Shown in pieces: positions 1-10,272 of a stretch of 64,000 nt of DNA. The stretch is from Solea solea (lineage: Eukaryota; Chordata; Actinopteri; Pleuronectiformes; Soleidae), in the NCBI RefSeq assembly GCF_958295425.1, contig NC_081152.1, positions 23,630,015-23,694,014 on the forward strand, written 5' to 3'. Position numbers and translations under genes: made by a program. Under the pieces are notes generated by a model, which was not told where the DNA came from, ran no database searches, and saw only the letters and a program-made list of their open reading frames with translations. Position 1 is the first letter of the stretch, and each line of letters begins with the position of its first letter.

Positions 1-1
1 G

Positions 2-2668
2 TACCTTTATTATGTGGACTCACTAGCACCATCTTTGGAGTTTGTCAGAAACAGGGAAAAGTTACGCGAATACCTCCGTCGCCTCTCTGAGGCAAAATTA
101 AAAAAACAAACACAGCTGAATTACCTGAAGAGCCTGAAAAGGTAGGTAGCATTTTTTTATATGAAGACAATGAACATAAATGGGTTTAAATACATGTAAA
201 TACTTAATACTTCTATACAATACCAATTAATACTTTGACTTCCTCTGACAGATTCCTTCTTTACCACACTGTCAACACAAACCTGAGGCAAGATGATCAG
301 GCTCTACATGCGGAGTGCAAGCACTTTATTGAGTACATCGGGTCAGTACAGAAAAGCTGCTCCAAGCTCGTGAGTAAAGAGATCACACAAAAGAGGTCAG
401 TTAAATTGTTCACAACCATGGGAATTGATTGTATTACAGATATGAGCAATTGGCCAAGTAACGTGATGATTTGTGAATCCTCATGGGGTTTTTTGTTGTT
501 GTTTTTGTCTCATAGGCATAACATGCTAATAGAAAAAAATCAAATCACAACAACAGACTGCTGGGCTGTGTTGAAGGCTGCCAAGAAGGACTTTGAGCTG
601 GTCATTGGAAAACTGTTGAAAGACAGAACTTTGATTCTGGAGAAGAGTGAGCTCACATTAGTGGTGTATTATCTGGAGGCCATCTTGATTTTGAAACACC
701 TCCAACGACCAGGCGTGGTGGAGCACATGACTGTGAGTATTACTGTGCTATTTCCCCATACATTCTAGCCATTAACCTTACTAATATTGTTTACCGGGCC
801 TTCCCTCTTTAGAACAACATGGTGGTGAGATGATGGTGCAGAACAATTTGCAAGTCAAGCATCATATCAAGCGCTGCAACTCGCTTGAGAGAGTCTGCTC
901 GTGTCAAAATCCCGAACAACTCTGCTCCCAGAAGAGCAAAACTAACCTTATATACAGTAGATTATCTAGCATTATCATTGTAGGCATCACATGTTCCGAC
1001 ACCCACCTTTCTCCTGTTTCCCTGGGGCAACGTGTACTTGAAAAAACAAGTTGGATCCAGACATATCATACGGTCTCACGATCTATACTTTGGATGCAAC
1101 ATGTTTGGACAATATCGCCATTTAGTCAAACAGGAAACATCGATGCTTACTTAACACACCATGTCCAGAACAGACCCTCAGGCTATACATATATATATTA
1201 TATACAGTTGATGAGGTGCTTATTGCAAAGCGCGTGGTCTGACTGTCATGTGTCAAAGTCCAGAATACCCTTTTCCCCCTCTTGTCTCATGTTTACTTGT
1301 TAATGTCCATCCTTAATACATTTCAGGATTAAACATTAGCTGTGTTAATGTGTTTATCTAAGTTCATACACTTCACTCATCTATGTTGTATCCTTGTTTT
1401 GAACAGGTCCAGGAGTGGATTGCCAGGACAAGTTCAGGGACAAATACAGTCATTGGTGTAAAGGAGCACAAGACAGGAGCACAGGAAGTGGCCTCATTTG
1501 TCCTGTCAGAGGAAGAGGAACGTGTAAGTTCATCACATCTCCTGGGAAAACCGTCAGAACCGTCAGAAGTTCATCTTTATTTCTTTTTTCCCCCTCTGCC
1601 AATAGTGGTTTCACATCTTCTACACTCTGGTGCGACCACAACTCAAGAACTCCAAGAAACGCAAGAGGGGTCAGGATGAAAACGCCATAGATGGAGAGGA
1701 ACACTTTTTCCTCTCCACTTCAGGGAAGGGAATATACAATGCTTCCAATGATCTCAACCGGCTGCACTCAAGGTAAGCTAACCTTGATGATTCATTTCCC
1801 TGCAATACGTCCTTCTGTTCATTGCTGTCTAATGTGAGATGTGTTCATACATGTCTCATTAATAAACTTTTGTTAAACTTGCATGTAGATATGGGATAAA
1901 GCCAGTGACCAGCCAGATGGCAAGGAGAGTCTTTGAGACAGCCACTAAGGACTTGACAGATTCAGAAAAGTCACTGGTGGCTGACTACCTCTCACATTCC
2001 ACTGCAACAGCGGAAAAACATTACCGCATAAAGCAGGTGGATCATCTTTTGAGGGCCAGTCAGCTGCTGGCTAAACTGGCTGGTGACTCAAAGTAAGCAT
2101 TAAAACTAATCACCCTAATGTATTTTTTATAAAAACAGAGAGTTTGATGTTCTTTTTCATTCTAATTTATTTGATATAGTTCTCAGCCAACCGAGGAGGG
2201 TTCCAGCCGGGCTTCTCGCAGTGCTGTCTGTTCTGCTGGTGCCCGTCAACAGTCAAATGAGCAGCTCATTATGACACACCCGGTGACTGTTGATGGACAA
2301 GTGCCAGATCTTTCTGTGCGCAAAAGGGTGTCCCCAGGATATCATCACAAGCTGTTTGAGCGTTGGGTGAAGACTTGCATGAAACTGCATCTGAAGCATG
2401 TCCACTGTGAGTGAACATCATATTCAACATCATTTTCAAGTAAAAAAGATTCAACATGATTCAACTATGTCAGTTACAAAAGATTATAGGAAACATTTTC
2501 TTCACAGCATACTTCAGCCGACGCTGCCCAACAAAACCACAGCTGAAAAGGTGGATCTCCAAACAACAATGGACGCGTAACATCCATTTTAAAGGGAGAG
2601 TTTGCAGGGCTCGACTGACTTTGAACACTTGGAGCTTACATAAACGGAGTCCTGCCCACCAGCCTTAA
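2..2668 (+). CDS. Tyrosine-recombinase (Crypton-type)-like spliced gene, 3' part
   Basis: Nine exons can be joined in one frame with GT-AG borders and no stop: 2-141 (partial), 252-395, 516-732, 813-824 (tiny, least certain), 1407-1523, 1606-1772, 1889-2092, 2180-2406 and 2508-2668, ending at TAA; an AATAAA follows near 2678. The product shows the C-terminal half of a tyrosine recombinase: LQRPGVVEHM with a box-I Arg, VKEHKT with the beta-hairpin Lys, a TSQMARR Arg segment, LSHS with the box-II His (1995-1997) and KHYR with the candidate nucleophile Tyr (2022-2024). Family knowledge: fish genomes carry many such Crypton-derived genes, some mobile, some domesticated. All catalytic-type residues appear present, so it may still be functional. 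The N-terminus lies outside the window. The C-terminal exon (RRCPTKPQLKRW) is of unknown function. Confidence 0.7.
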
Positions 2669-3218
2669 GACACACCAAATAAAACTTGATTGATTTGTAA
2701 CCAAGTTATTGTGACTAAAGGTTGAGAGATGTTGCCTGCTCACTGGCTCCCCTCTCCTCCTTATATGCCCCTCCTCTAAATATAAAATATTAAAAAAAAA
2801 ATAACAACATTTAATAACATTTTTTTTTAAAGTTTCTAATTTAACCGCCTAAATAATTTTTTATTTGATTTTATTCTCTGTGCTTTTCCTATATATTGAT
2901 ATGTAATGAAGGGGGCAAAGGCTGCAAAGTTGACTTTGCATTATGGGATGTTGTGAGGATTCAGAGTAATAAAAACCAGCACATTATTGAAAACCTTAAT
3001 TTGTATCCAATCTGGTCCAAGTTGGACCAAACAGTTGATTTTCTACAAATGTTCATAGATTTGTGAAAAAAAATTCTAAAATATATCATAATAATACAAT
3101 TAAACCAGGTAACACTTTATAATAAGTACACACTATTAAGCATTAGTTAAGCATGAATACATATTGAATTCATCATTCACAACGCATGAATGCTCATTAG
3201 TATGTAGTTTATAAACAG
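2669..3218. other. Non-coding stretch with possible DNA-transposon fragment
   Basis: No gene is visible. The segment from about 3110 begins GGTAACACTTTATAATAAG, a terminal sequence seen in many fish DNA transposons, and runs into the solo LTR at 3219. The rest is AT-rich with homopolymers. Confidence 0.3.
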
Positions 3219-3600
3219 TGTAACGGCCGCTGCTGGCTGCCGTTTAGGGTATGTTCATTGTGTGTTCCCATGAGTGATTCTGCCAGGCATGCACAGCAAG
3301 CTATGTGATTCCCTGTTGAGGATTGGTCCTTCTGAAGCAGAGGCGGTCTACTTCCTGCTTCCTGTCCACCGGCGTCTGTGATTGGTGTGGCTGTGATCCA
3401 GTCTACCAATCAAGACTCAATCAACCCCAGCTGCAACATAAATAGGTTGTGTGCCCTCAGTTCATCGTTTAGCTTTGCCTGGCTGGAACCTATCTGAGTG
3501 GTTCTAGCCAGTGTTCTGAATCTTTGTATACTTATTTAGTTCAGAGAGTACCTTTACCGGTTGGTCTCTCTCTTTTTTTTGTTCTGAGACTGTTCTTTTG

Positions 3601-4361
3601 TAGTGATGGGAAGTTCGACTCTTCTTACTGACTCTGACCTTTTACTCTCGGACAGTAAATTGAACAAATCTTTTTTTGAGTCATTTCGTTCATTTTTACA
3701 GCGGGTGGCGCTGTAGCCCTCTTGTGGGCGTTGTAAAAAAGACCACGGTTCTCAAACACTTAACACTGAAGGCAACATGGTTTGCTTCAGCTGACAAAGT
3801 ATAATAAACAAAATGCCACAAGCTATTCAACCCATACACCACAATAAAGTGACTTGTGTCCTGTATCCTCCCTGCCATTGTTGTTTAACAGCACGATGGT
3901 GACTAGGTAGCTGTCACGTGACCTGAGGACAGACGCTCAGTTGAGTGAATCCTGAACTAATTTCTGTTTCCTTTCCTGCTGAGTTGATGCAGCTGCCTGC
4001 CATTGTGTGGCGAAGGAAGGTACTGCATGAAAATGAACGAACAAACCACTCAGTTGAGTCAGTCCTGAACTAATCATTTATGTTTCCTGTCCTGCTGACT
4101 GAACTTATGCAGCTGCCTGCCATGTGGCGAAGGAAGGTACTGCAATAAAATGAACGAACAAACCACTCGGTTGAGTGAATCCTGAACTAATCATTTCTGT
4201 TTCCTGTCCTGCTGACTGAACATATGCAGCTGCCTGCCATGTGGCGGAGGAAGGTACTGCATTAAAATGAACAAATCACTCACTGAGACAACTCATTACT
4301 CCCGAGTCATACAAAAGATTAGTTCATTTTGAACGAATCGTTCACGGACGACACATCACTA
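3601..4361. mobile_element. Non-autonomous hAT element, 761 bp
   Basis: The ends are TAGTGATGGG at the left and the reverse complement of TAGTGATGTG at the right. An exact 8-bp target duplication TTCTTTTG lies at 3593-3600 and 4362-4369. Eight-bp duplications and a T/CAGTGATG-type end are hAT hallmarks. No transposase is encoded. The interior carries three tandem units of about 115 bp. It sits inside the solo LTR, so it is the younger insertion. Confidence 0.85.
3936..4275. repeat. Three tandem ~115-bp units inside the hAT
   Basis: Units start at about 3936, 4049 and 4166, each opening with CTC(A/G)GTTGAGT and containing CAGCTGCCTGCCAT and GGAAGGTACTGCA. The copies differ by small indels and substitutions. 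Confidence 0.85.
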
Positions 4362-4679
4362 TTCTTTTGCAGAATAGCTGCTTTATTGTTTTGTGTGTGT
4401 ATCTTTGTAAAGCTTATGGGTGCTGATCTCCTTTTGTTCTTTGGTGTTTCTTTTTTTTTTCCAAGAGTTAAATAGCGGTCATTTATTTGATGTTACTTTG
4501 TGTTTTAGTTATTTGTCAGCACCTGTACAGCCTCCTTTTGTTATGTTTACTTGTGCATCCTTATTTAATTAAATTCCTGACTTTACCCTAAACCAGTCCA
4601 GTTGTCCCATTCCACCTTATTTCTAATTCCAAATCGCATATTACTGCTCTCCAAAACGAGCCGGGTCGTAACAACAGTT

Positions 4680-6283
4680 ATAAATCTTTTCTGTTTCATA
4701 TTTTTATTGGTGTGTATACAAGAACAACAAAAGGCACTTACATACAAGAGACATTGATGTCAGCATTAAACATCTGTATACACCCTTAGATTTTCATATT
4801 TTTAGAAACAAACAATGATCACATGACTAAACCAACCACATAAACCTAATAGATAAAATGAAATAATAATAATAATAAATAAATAATAATACCAAAAAGA
4901 TCAAATAAAAATAGATAAATAAATAATAATAATAATAAAAAAAGGGGGGGGGGGGGGGTGGAGGGGTGATAGAGGATTACATTACATTGTTGCAAAAAAA
5001 TCCATAAACGGTTGCCATTTATTTTAGAATGTGTTCAAGTTTCCCCTTCTTGAATATCTAATTCTCTCTTGTTTTAAAAAGGACATAGTCTCTTTAATCC
5101 ATTGTGTGCTGGAAGGAGCTGTTGTGGATTTCCAGTTAAGAAAGAGGTGGCGTTTAGCTATCAGGGAGGTAAAAGCTAATACCCCCAACTCTTTAGTGGA
5201 ATATTGGGTATATACTTCTGGAAGACCAAAAATACCAATGTGTGGTGACATATGAATAGTCCTGGAGAATGTCTTAGACATGGTGCTCAAGTAAATTTGC
5301 CAAAAATTGGTCAGAGCTGGACAAGAGAAAAACATATGCGTAATATTGCAGGGTGTGCCTCCGCATCTGTCACAGACATCTACCGTATTCTGGAAAATCG
5401 GTGCCAACCTTGTCTTCGAGTAGTGACATCTAAATACAACTTTAAACTGTATCAAGGTCAACCTGGCACAAATAGAGGTTCTGTGAACGACCTGCAGTGC
5501 GGACTCCCACCAATATTCGTCAAAAGCCAATCCAAGTTCGCGCTCCCAAGACCCTCTTGTGTTGGTGGTCAAGTGATCATCATACGACTGAATAGAACTG
5601 TAAATGTTTGACATTAAAGACCTCTGTAGAGGATTCAATTGTAAGAGTTAACCCCATGGCTGCTTAGGTGGAAGGCGAGGGAAGATGGAGAATAATGACT
5701 TTGCACACTTTCTCACCTGGAAATATCTAAAAAGATGAGAGGGTGGAAGATTGAATTCAGTAACCAGATCTGCAAAAGAACAAAAGACCCCTTCCTTATA
5801 GAAGTCCTCAAAACATTTCAGTCCCTTATCTTGCCACAAGGAGAAAGTGGAATCAGTAAACGCAGACTTAAACGCAGGATTTTTTAACAGTGGGGTTAAA
5901 ACTGTGGGAGCAGTAAATTTAAACTGCTTCCTAAATTGAAACCATATCTTAAGCGTAGCGATGACCACAGGGTTGCAGGTAAGGCCAGAGGGCTTTGCGG
6001 TGACCGAGCTGGTTAATAAAGCAGAAAAAGAGACTGGGGAGCATGACTGTTCTTCCAATTGATACCAAAGTATATTAGTTGACTTGGACCATAATATAAT
6101 TTTAGTTATGTTCGTGGCCCAATAGTAGAATCGAAAATTTGGCAAAGAGAGGCCGCTGTAGAACTTACAATTCTGAAGACTTTTTGTCGAACTCTAGGTA
6201 TTTTGCCATTCCACAAAAATGTACAAATAATCGAGTCTACTGTTTTAAAAAATCTTTTTGGTAAAAATATCGGTAGACAATTT
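4680..6283 (-). mobile_element. L1-clade LINE, 5'-truncated and decayed
   Basis: Read on the minus strand, this is the C-terminal part of an L1-type ORF2 followed by an A/T-rich 3' UTR at 4680-5020 that contains A-rich simple repeats and a run of about 16 G at 4945-4962. The 5' boundary at about 6283 is where the next LINE begins. No target duplication was found. Confidence 0.65.
5024..6283 (-). pseudogene. L1 ORF2 C-terminal fragment
   Basis: The reading begins with FLWNGK (about 6185-6205), continues after a frameshift near 6165-6180 with GLSLPNF, and runs to 5650, where an in-frame TAA (5648-5650) separates it from a second block ending at 5024. The second block contains CDRCGG...THMFFSC, the CxxC-H-C cysteine/histidine motif at the C-terminus of L1 and Tx1 ORF2 proteins. 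The RT catalytic core is absent. At least one frameshift and one stop make it non-functional. Clade assignment rests on the FLW...PNF and Cys/His motifs; Tx1 is the alternative. Confidence 0.65.
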
Positions 6284-6432
6284 TTTTGGTGGGAGCGTGG
6301 CGCTGGTCATGGCGACACACAGCAAGAGTGTGTGGGAGTGATTGTGGGAGCTTACTGTTTTTTAACTGTGGTTTTACCTGTGTTTTTAACGTTTTTAACG
6401 TCTTTTTAAATACTTTAAATACCCGAGTCATC

Positions 6433-9400
6433 ATGGATTTAGTGAGTGTTTTTTTCCTGAACTTGGTCGCTCTTGGGAGTGCTATAAGCGTCCAACAGAG
6501 CAACCGACCTGACAGGCTCCGATACAGCCGTGACTTCCTTATTCACTGCAGCAACTCAGGGGCAGTGATTTCACCTGATGGCATCCCGCCGGAGATCCGG
6601 AGGAATTGGGCTGGAGGCTCCCGTTCGGACCAGCTGGCATCGGTGGCGGCGGGGCATGCGGCTTTTCGGAGACCCGGAAGCCCTCGGCTGCGTCAGCGGC
6701 TGCGGAGACTGGGACTCCGCCGCTTGCCGCTCCCTTCAATTATCCTCGGCAACGCGCAGTCTCTGAGAAACAATATACCCGACGACGTCGCGAGGCAACC
6801 GGGCTCTCCGTGGATTGTTATCGGGTCCGGCAGGCGTCGGAGACGGCGGAGGGAGAGAAAGCAGAAGCGAGGACGCCGGTCAGGCCTGTTGGTGAAACTC
6901 AGGACACAGCCACACAAGCCTCCCCTACCCAGCTTGTTCCTCACAAACACGAGATCTATGGTTCACAAGATGGACGAGCTGGAACTACAGTTGGCTGGGA
7001 ATCGCTATGTTAAGAACTGCTGTGTTATGATTATAACCGAAACCTGGCTTCACCCGCGGATCCCCGACGCCGCAGTAGAGCTAGCTAGCCGCTCTCTCCA
7101 CCGCTGGGACAGAAACCAAGACTCCGGTAAGAGCAGAGGAGGAGGTCTTTGCATTTACGTACATAATGACTGGTCAAACAATAGCAAAATCATAGATAAA
7201 CACTGTTCCCCGGACATAGAATACATGTCAGTTAAATGCAGACCACATTATTTACCCAGAGAGCTAACAGTAGTGATAGTTACAGCTGTATACATACCTC
7301 CGGATGCTAACGTTAGCATAGCTCTCGCTAGCCTGCTAAAAACAATAAACACACAGCTGCGCGCGCACCCACACGGAGTTCACATTATAGCTGGGGATTT
7401 TAATCAGGCGAACCTTAAGACGGTTCTTCCGAAATTTTTTCAGCACGTTAAGTGTCCAACCAGGGGTGCAAACACACTGGATCATGTCTATTCTAACATC
7501 AAGCATGCATACAGAGCCATACCACAACCTCATCTAGGCCAGTCAGATCACCTCTCTCTGCTCCTTACCCCGGCATACACCCCTCTCAGGAGGAGAACTA
7601 CACCTCTCAAAAAGACTGTTACAACCTGGCCGGACGATGCACTCTCTCAGCTACAGGACTGTTATGCGAACACTCAGTGGGAGGTATTTGAACACCAGGA
7701 CCTGGCAGAGCACACAGAAGCAGTACTGTCATACATCAGGTACTGCATTGGGAACGTCACTGTGGAAAAGAGCATCAGGGTTTTTCCCAACCAGAAACCC
7801 TGGATGACCAGCCAGGTCCGAATGCTGCTCAGGAAGCGTGACGCTGCCTTCAAGTCAGGTGACAGGGAACTGTACAGTGCCTCCAGAGCAGACCTGAAGA
7901 GAGGAATCAAGGATGCTAAGTCGGCCTACAAGAAGAGGATAGAGGACCACCTCTCTGATAACAACCCGCGACAGGTGTGGCAAGGCATACAGCATATCAC
8001 AAACTTCAGGGGCTGTAACATCACACCTGGGAACCCAGACGCCTCGCTGGCAGAGGAGCTGAACTGCTTCTTCGCAAGATTTGAGAAAACTGAGCCCCAT
8101 ACAGCCTCACCACCTCCGCAGCCACCAGCACCCAGCACCGTCACACTGACTGTACAGGATTCTGAAGTGAGACGGGTGCTAAGAGCAGTAAACCCAAGGA
8201 AGGCAGCTGGCCCGGACGGGATACCAGGGAAGGTGCTCAAAGCCTGTGCAGACCAGCTCTCACAAGTTTTCACCTGCATCTTCAACCGTTCCCTGTCTCA
8301 AGCCACCATCCCATCCTGCCTGAAGACAGCTACAATCATCCCCGTGCCCAAGAAATCATCCACAGACAGCCTCAACGACTACCGCCCAGTCGCCCTAACA
8401 CCGGTCATCATGAAGTGCTTTGAGAGGCTGGTTCTTCACCACATCAAAGACAGCCTTCCTCAGACCTTCGATCCACATCAGTTTGCTTATAGAGCAAACA
8501 GATCCACGGAGGATGCCATAGCCATAGCTCTCCACACTGCGCTGAGCCACCTGGAACACCAGGGGAGCTATGTGAGGCTACTCTTCATCGATTACAGCTC
8601 AGCCTTCAATACAATCATCCCGGACATTCTGGTCAGTAAACTTGTGGATTTAGGCCTCCACCCACACACCTGTTCATGGATAAAAGACTTCCTCACGAAC
8701 CGTCCACAGACTGTTAAACTTGGTAACCACATCTCCTCCACCCGCACACTCAGCACCGGCTCTCCACAGGGGTGTGTGCTGAGCCCACTACTGTACTCCC
8801 TCTACACCCATGACTGTAGCCCAATCCACCTTGGTAACACCATCGTCAAGTTTGCAGACGACACCACTGTGGTTGGACTAATCTCAGGGGGAGATGAGTC
8901 TGCTTACAGGGATGAGATCCTAAAGTTGACAACGTGGTGTTCAGCGAACAACCTGGCACTGAATGCCACAAAGACAAAGGAAATCGTCATCGACTTCAGG
9001 AGGCACCGCGCAGACCCAGCTCCCCTCTACATCAACGGTGTCTGTGTAGAGAGGGTCCAGACCTTCAAGTTCCTGGGCACCGTCATCTCGGCTGACCTCT
9101 CCTGGACCCCGAACATCACGGAGATCACCAAGAAGGCCCAACAACGCCTGCACTTCCTGAGAGTGCTCAGGAAAAACAACCTGGATGAGAAGCTGCTGGT
9201 GAACTTCTACCGCTCTTCCATAGAGAGCCTGCTGCTGTACTGCATCACAGTGTGGTACGCCAGCTGCACTGAAGCAGACAGGAAGGGTCTTCAGAGAGTC
9301 ATCAACGCAGCACAGAGGATCATCGGCTGCACTCTCCCCTCCCTAAAGGACATTTACCACTCTCGCTGCCTGAACAGAGCGAGGAACATTGTTAAGGACA

Positions 9401-9537
9401 GTTCCCACCCCGGCTTTCATCTGTTCGACATGCTGCCCTCTGGCAGACGCTACAGGTGTGTCCGAGCTCGGACAAATAGACTTAAGGACAGCTTCTTCCC
9501 CAGAGCCATAACCACACTGAACATGGACATGCACTGA
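6433..9537 (+). CDS. LINE endonuclease / reverse transcriptase, intact ORF
   Basis: The frame is open from 6286 through a TTG codon; the first in-frame ATG is at 6433, giving about 1,034 residues. The N-terminal part is Arg-rich (about residues 125-155), probably nucleic-acid or nuclear targeting. An apurinic/apyrimidinic-type endonuclease follows with ITETWL, SRGGGLCIY, AGDFN and QSDHL. The RT has AAGPDGIPG, LNDYRPVALT, FIDYSSAFNT (first catalytic Asp), [12 protein letters not shown] and FADDTT (catalytic Asp pair). A C-terminal region with SGRRYR closes the protein. No stop or frameshift is seen, and all the motifs expected for nicking and target-primed reverse transcription are present, so this copy may be young. 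No separate ORF1 was found upstream. Confidence 0.85.
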   Translation: MDLVSVFFLNLVALGSAISVQQSNRPDRLRYSRDFLIHCSNSGAVISPDGIPPEIRRNWAGGSRSDQLASVAAGHAAFRRPGSPRLRQRLRRLGLRRLPLPSIILGNAQSLRNNIPDDVARQPGSPWIVIGSGRRRRRRRERKQKRGRRSGLLVKLRTQPHKPPLPSLFLTNTRSMVHKMDELELQLAGNRYVKNCCVMIITETWLHPRIPDAAVELASRSLHRWDRNQDSGKSRGGGLCIYVHNDWSNNSKIIDKHCSPDIEYMSVKCRPHYLPRELTVVIVTAVYIPPDANVSIALASLLKTINTQLRAHPHGVHIIAGDFNQANLKTVLPKFFQHVKCPTRGANTLDHVYSNIKHAYRAIPQPHLGQSDHLSLLLTPAYTPLRRRTTPLKKTVTTWPDDALSQLQDCYANTQWEVFEHQDLAEHTEAVLSYIRYCIGNVTVEKSIRVFPNQKPWMTSQVRMLLRKRDAAFKSGDRELYSASRADLKRGIKDAKSAYKKRIEDHLSDNNPRQVWQGIQHITNFRGCNITPGNPDASLAEELNCFFARFEKTEPHTASPPPQPPAPSTVTLTVQDSEVRRVLRAVNPRKAAGPDGIPGKVLKACADQLSQVFTCIFNRSLSQATIPSCLKTATIIPVPKKSSTDSLNDYRPVALTPVIMKCFERLVLHHIKDSLPQTFDPHQFAYRANRSTEDAIAIALHTALSHLEHQGSYVRLLFIDYSSAFNTIIPDILVSKLVDLGLHPHTCSWIKDFLTNRPQTVKLGNHISSTRTLSTGSPQGCVLSPLLYSLYTHDCSPIHLGNTIVKFADDTTVVGLISGGDESAYRDEILKLTTWCSANNLALNATKTKEIVIDFRRHRADPAPLYINGVCVERVQTFKFLGTVISADLSWTPNITEITKKAQQRLHFLRVLRKNNLDEKLLVNFYRSSIESLLLYCITVWYASCTEADRKGLQRVINAAQRIIGCTLPSLKDIYHSRCLNRARNIVKDSSHPGFHLFDMLPSGRRYRCVRARTNRLKDSFFPRAITTLNMDMH

Positions 9538-9589
9538 CCATCCTACCTCTACCACATACTCTCACACATTCTGGCATGTGCAATACTCT

Positions 9590-10050
9590 ACATTTCATGC
9601 TGAAATGCTTATTTATTTAATAATTTACTCCACACTATGCAATACTTATATACTGTGCACTACTTATATTGTATATACAGATTTTTATCCTGCTTAAATT
9701 ACATTCCAACTGTGCAATATCTGTATTTTTAAATGGTACCCTGCTAAAATCACTTTCATACTGTGTAAATGTTTATATTTCTATTTTTATATACTGCAAA
9801 ATTACATTTCACTCTGTGATATTTATATTCTATATGCTGCTAAAATCATATCTCACACTGTGATATTTATATTTCTATATTTCATATACTGTTAAAAAAA
9901 AAAAAAAAAAATACACTTCATACTGTGGAAATAGTCTTATTTATTATTTTTTATACCCTGCTATGGGTCACGTCTCATAGAAATGCACTTTTTATATTTA
10001 AACCCTGCTACAGACCTGCTATTTCATATTGTGCAATAAGAATTTGATGG
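9590..10050 (+). repeat. Degenerate ~55-65-bp repeats in LINE 3' UTR
   Basis: Blocks of the form (C/T)ACTGTG-(C)AATATTTATATT...ATACTGCTAAAATCA recur with many differences, and a run of A lies at about 9894-9911. This is an old minisatellite-like expansion within the 3' UTR. Confidence 0.6.
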
Positions 10051-10145
10051 CTGTATATCCTTTTAATGTAGTACGCTGCAACTGAAAACCCACCTCACGT
10101 TAACTAGGGTCACTTTTTCTTTTTAATGTCCTTGACCCATACACT

Positions 10146-10170
10146 GGTTGTTGTTGTTGTTGTTGTTATT
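10146..10170. repeat. (GTT)n microsatellite
   Basis: About eight GTT units in the 3' UTR of the first CR1-group LINE. Confidence 0.9.
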
Positions 10171-10272
10171 GTTCTTCGTAGTTAGCTGTATGCACTTTCA
10201 AGGTGAAGTCAAGTAAATCTCGTTGTACAACTTGTATAATGACAATAAAGGCATTCTATTCTATTCTATTCT

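Larger units (their letters stand above)
3219..4673 (+). mobile_element. Solo LTR (Gypsy-like) interrupted by a hAT element
   Basis: The element starts TGTAACGG and ends CGTAACA, the TG...CA ends of an LTR. ACAG flanks both ends (3215-3218 and 4674-4677), consistent with a short target duplication. It has a TATA-like ACATAAATAG near 3437 and an A/T-rich poly(A)-type region near 4565. After removing the nested hAT and its duplication it is about 686 bp. No gag-pol or second LTR is attached, so it is read as a solo LTR left by LTR-LTR recombination. The family is not assigned. Confidence 0.6.
6284..10272 (+). mobile_element. CR1-group (Rex1/Babar-like) LINE, near full length
   Basis: A short 5' leader, one long endonuclease-RT ORF, a ~730-bp 3' UTR and a terminal ATTCT repeat tail (about 10252-10272) preceded by an AATAAA-type signal. 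Rex1/Babar-type fish LINEs end in short tandem repeats rather than poly(A). The 5' end cuts the minus-strand L1. The tail abuts the next LINE directly. Confidence 0.75.

Noticed and set aside
830..1303. 157-codon open frame between exons of the first recombinase gene
   Set aside because: It lies in the intron between 824 and 1407, has no recognisable motif and breaks the exon chain.
5031..5611. Plus-strand open frames across the L1 fragment
   Set aside because: They are antisense shadows of the L1 C-terminal reading, which has the Cys/His motif.
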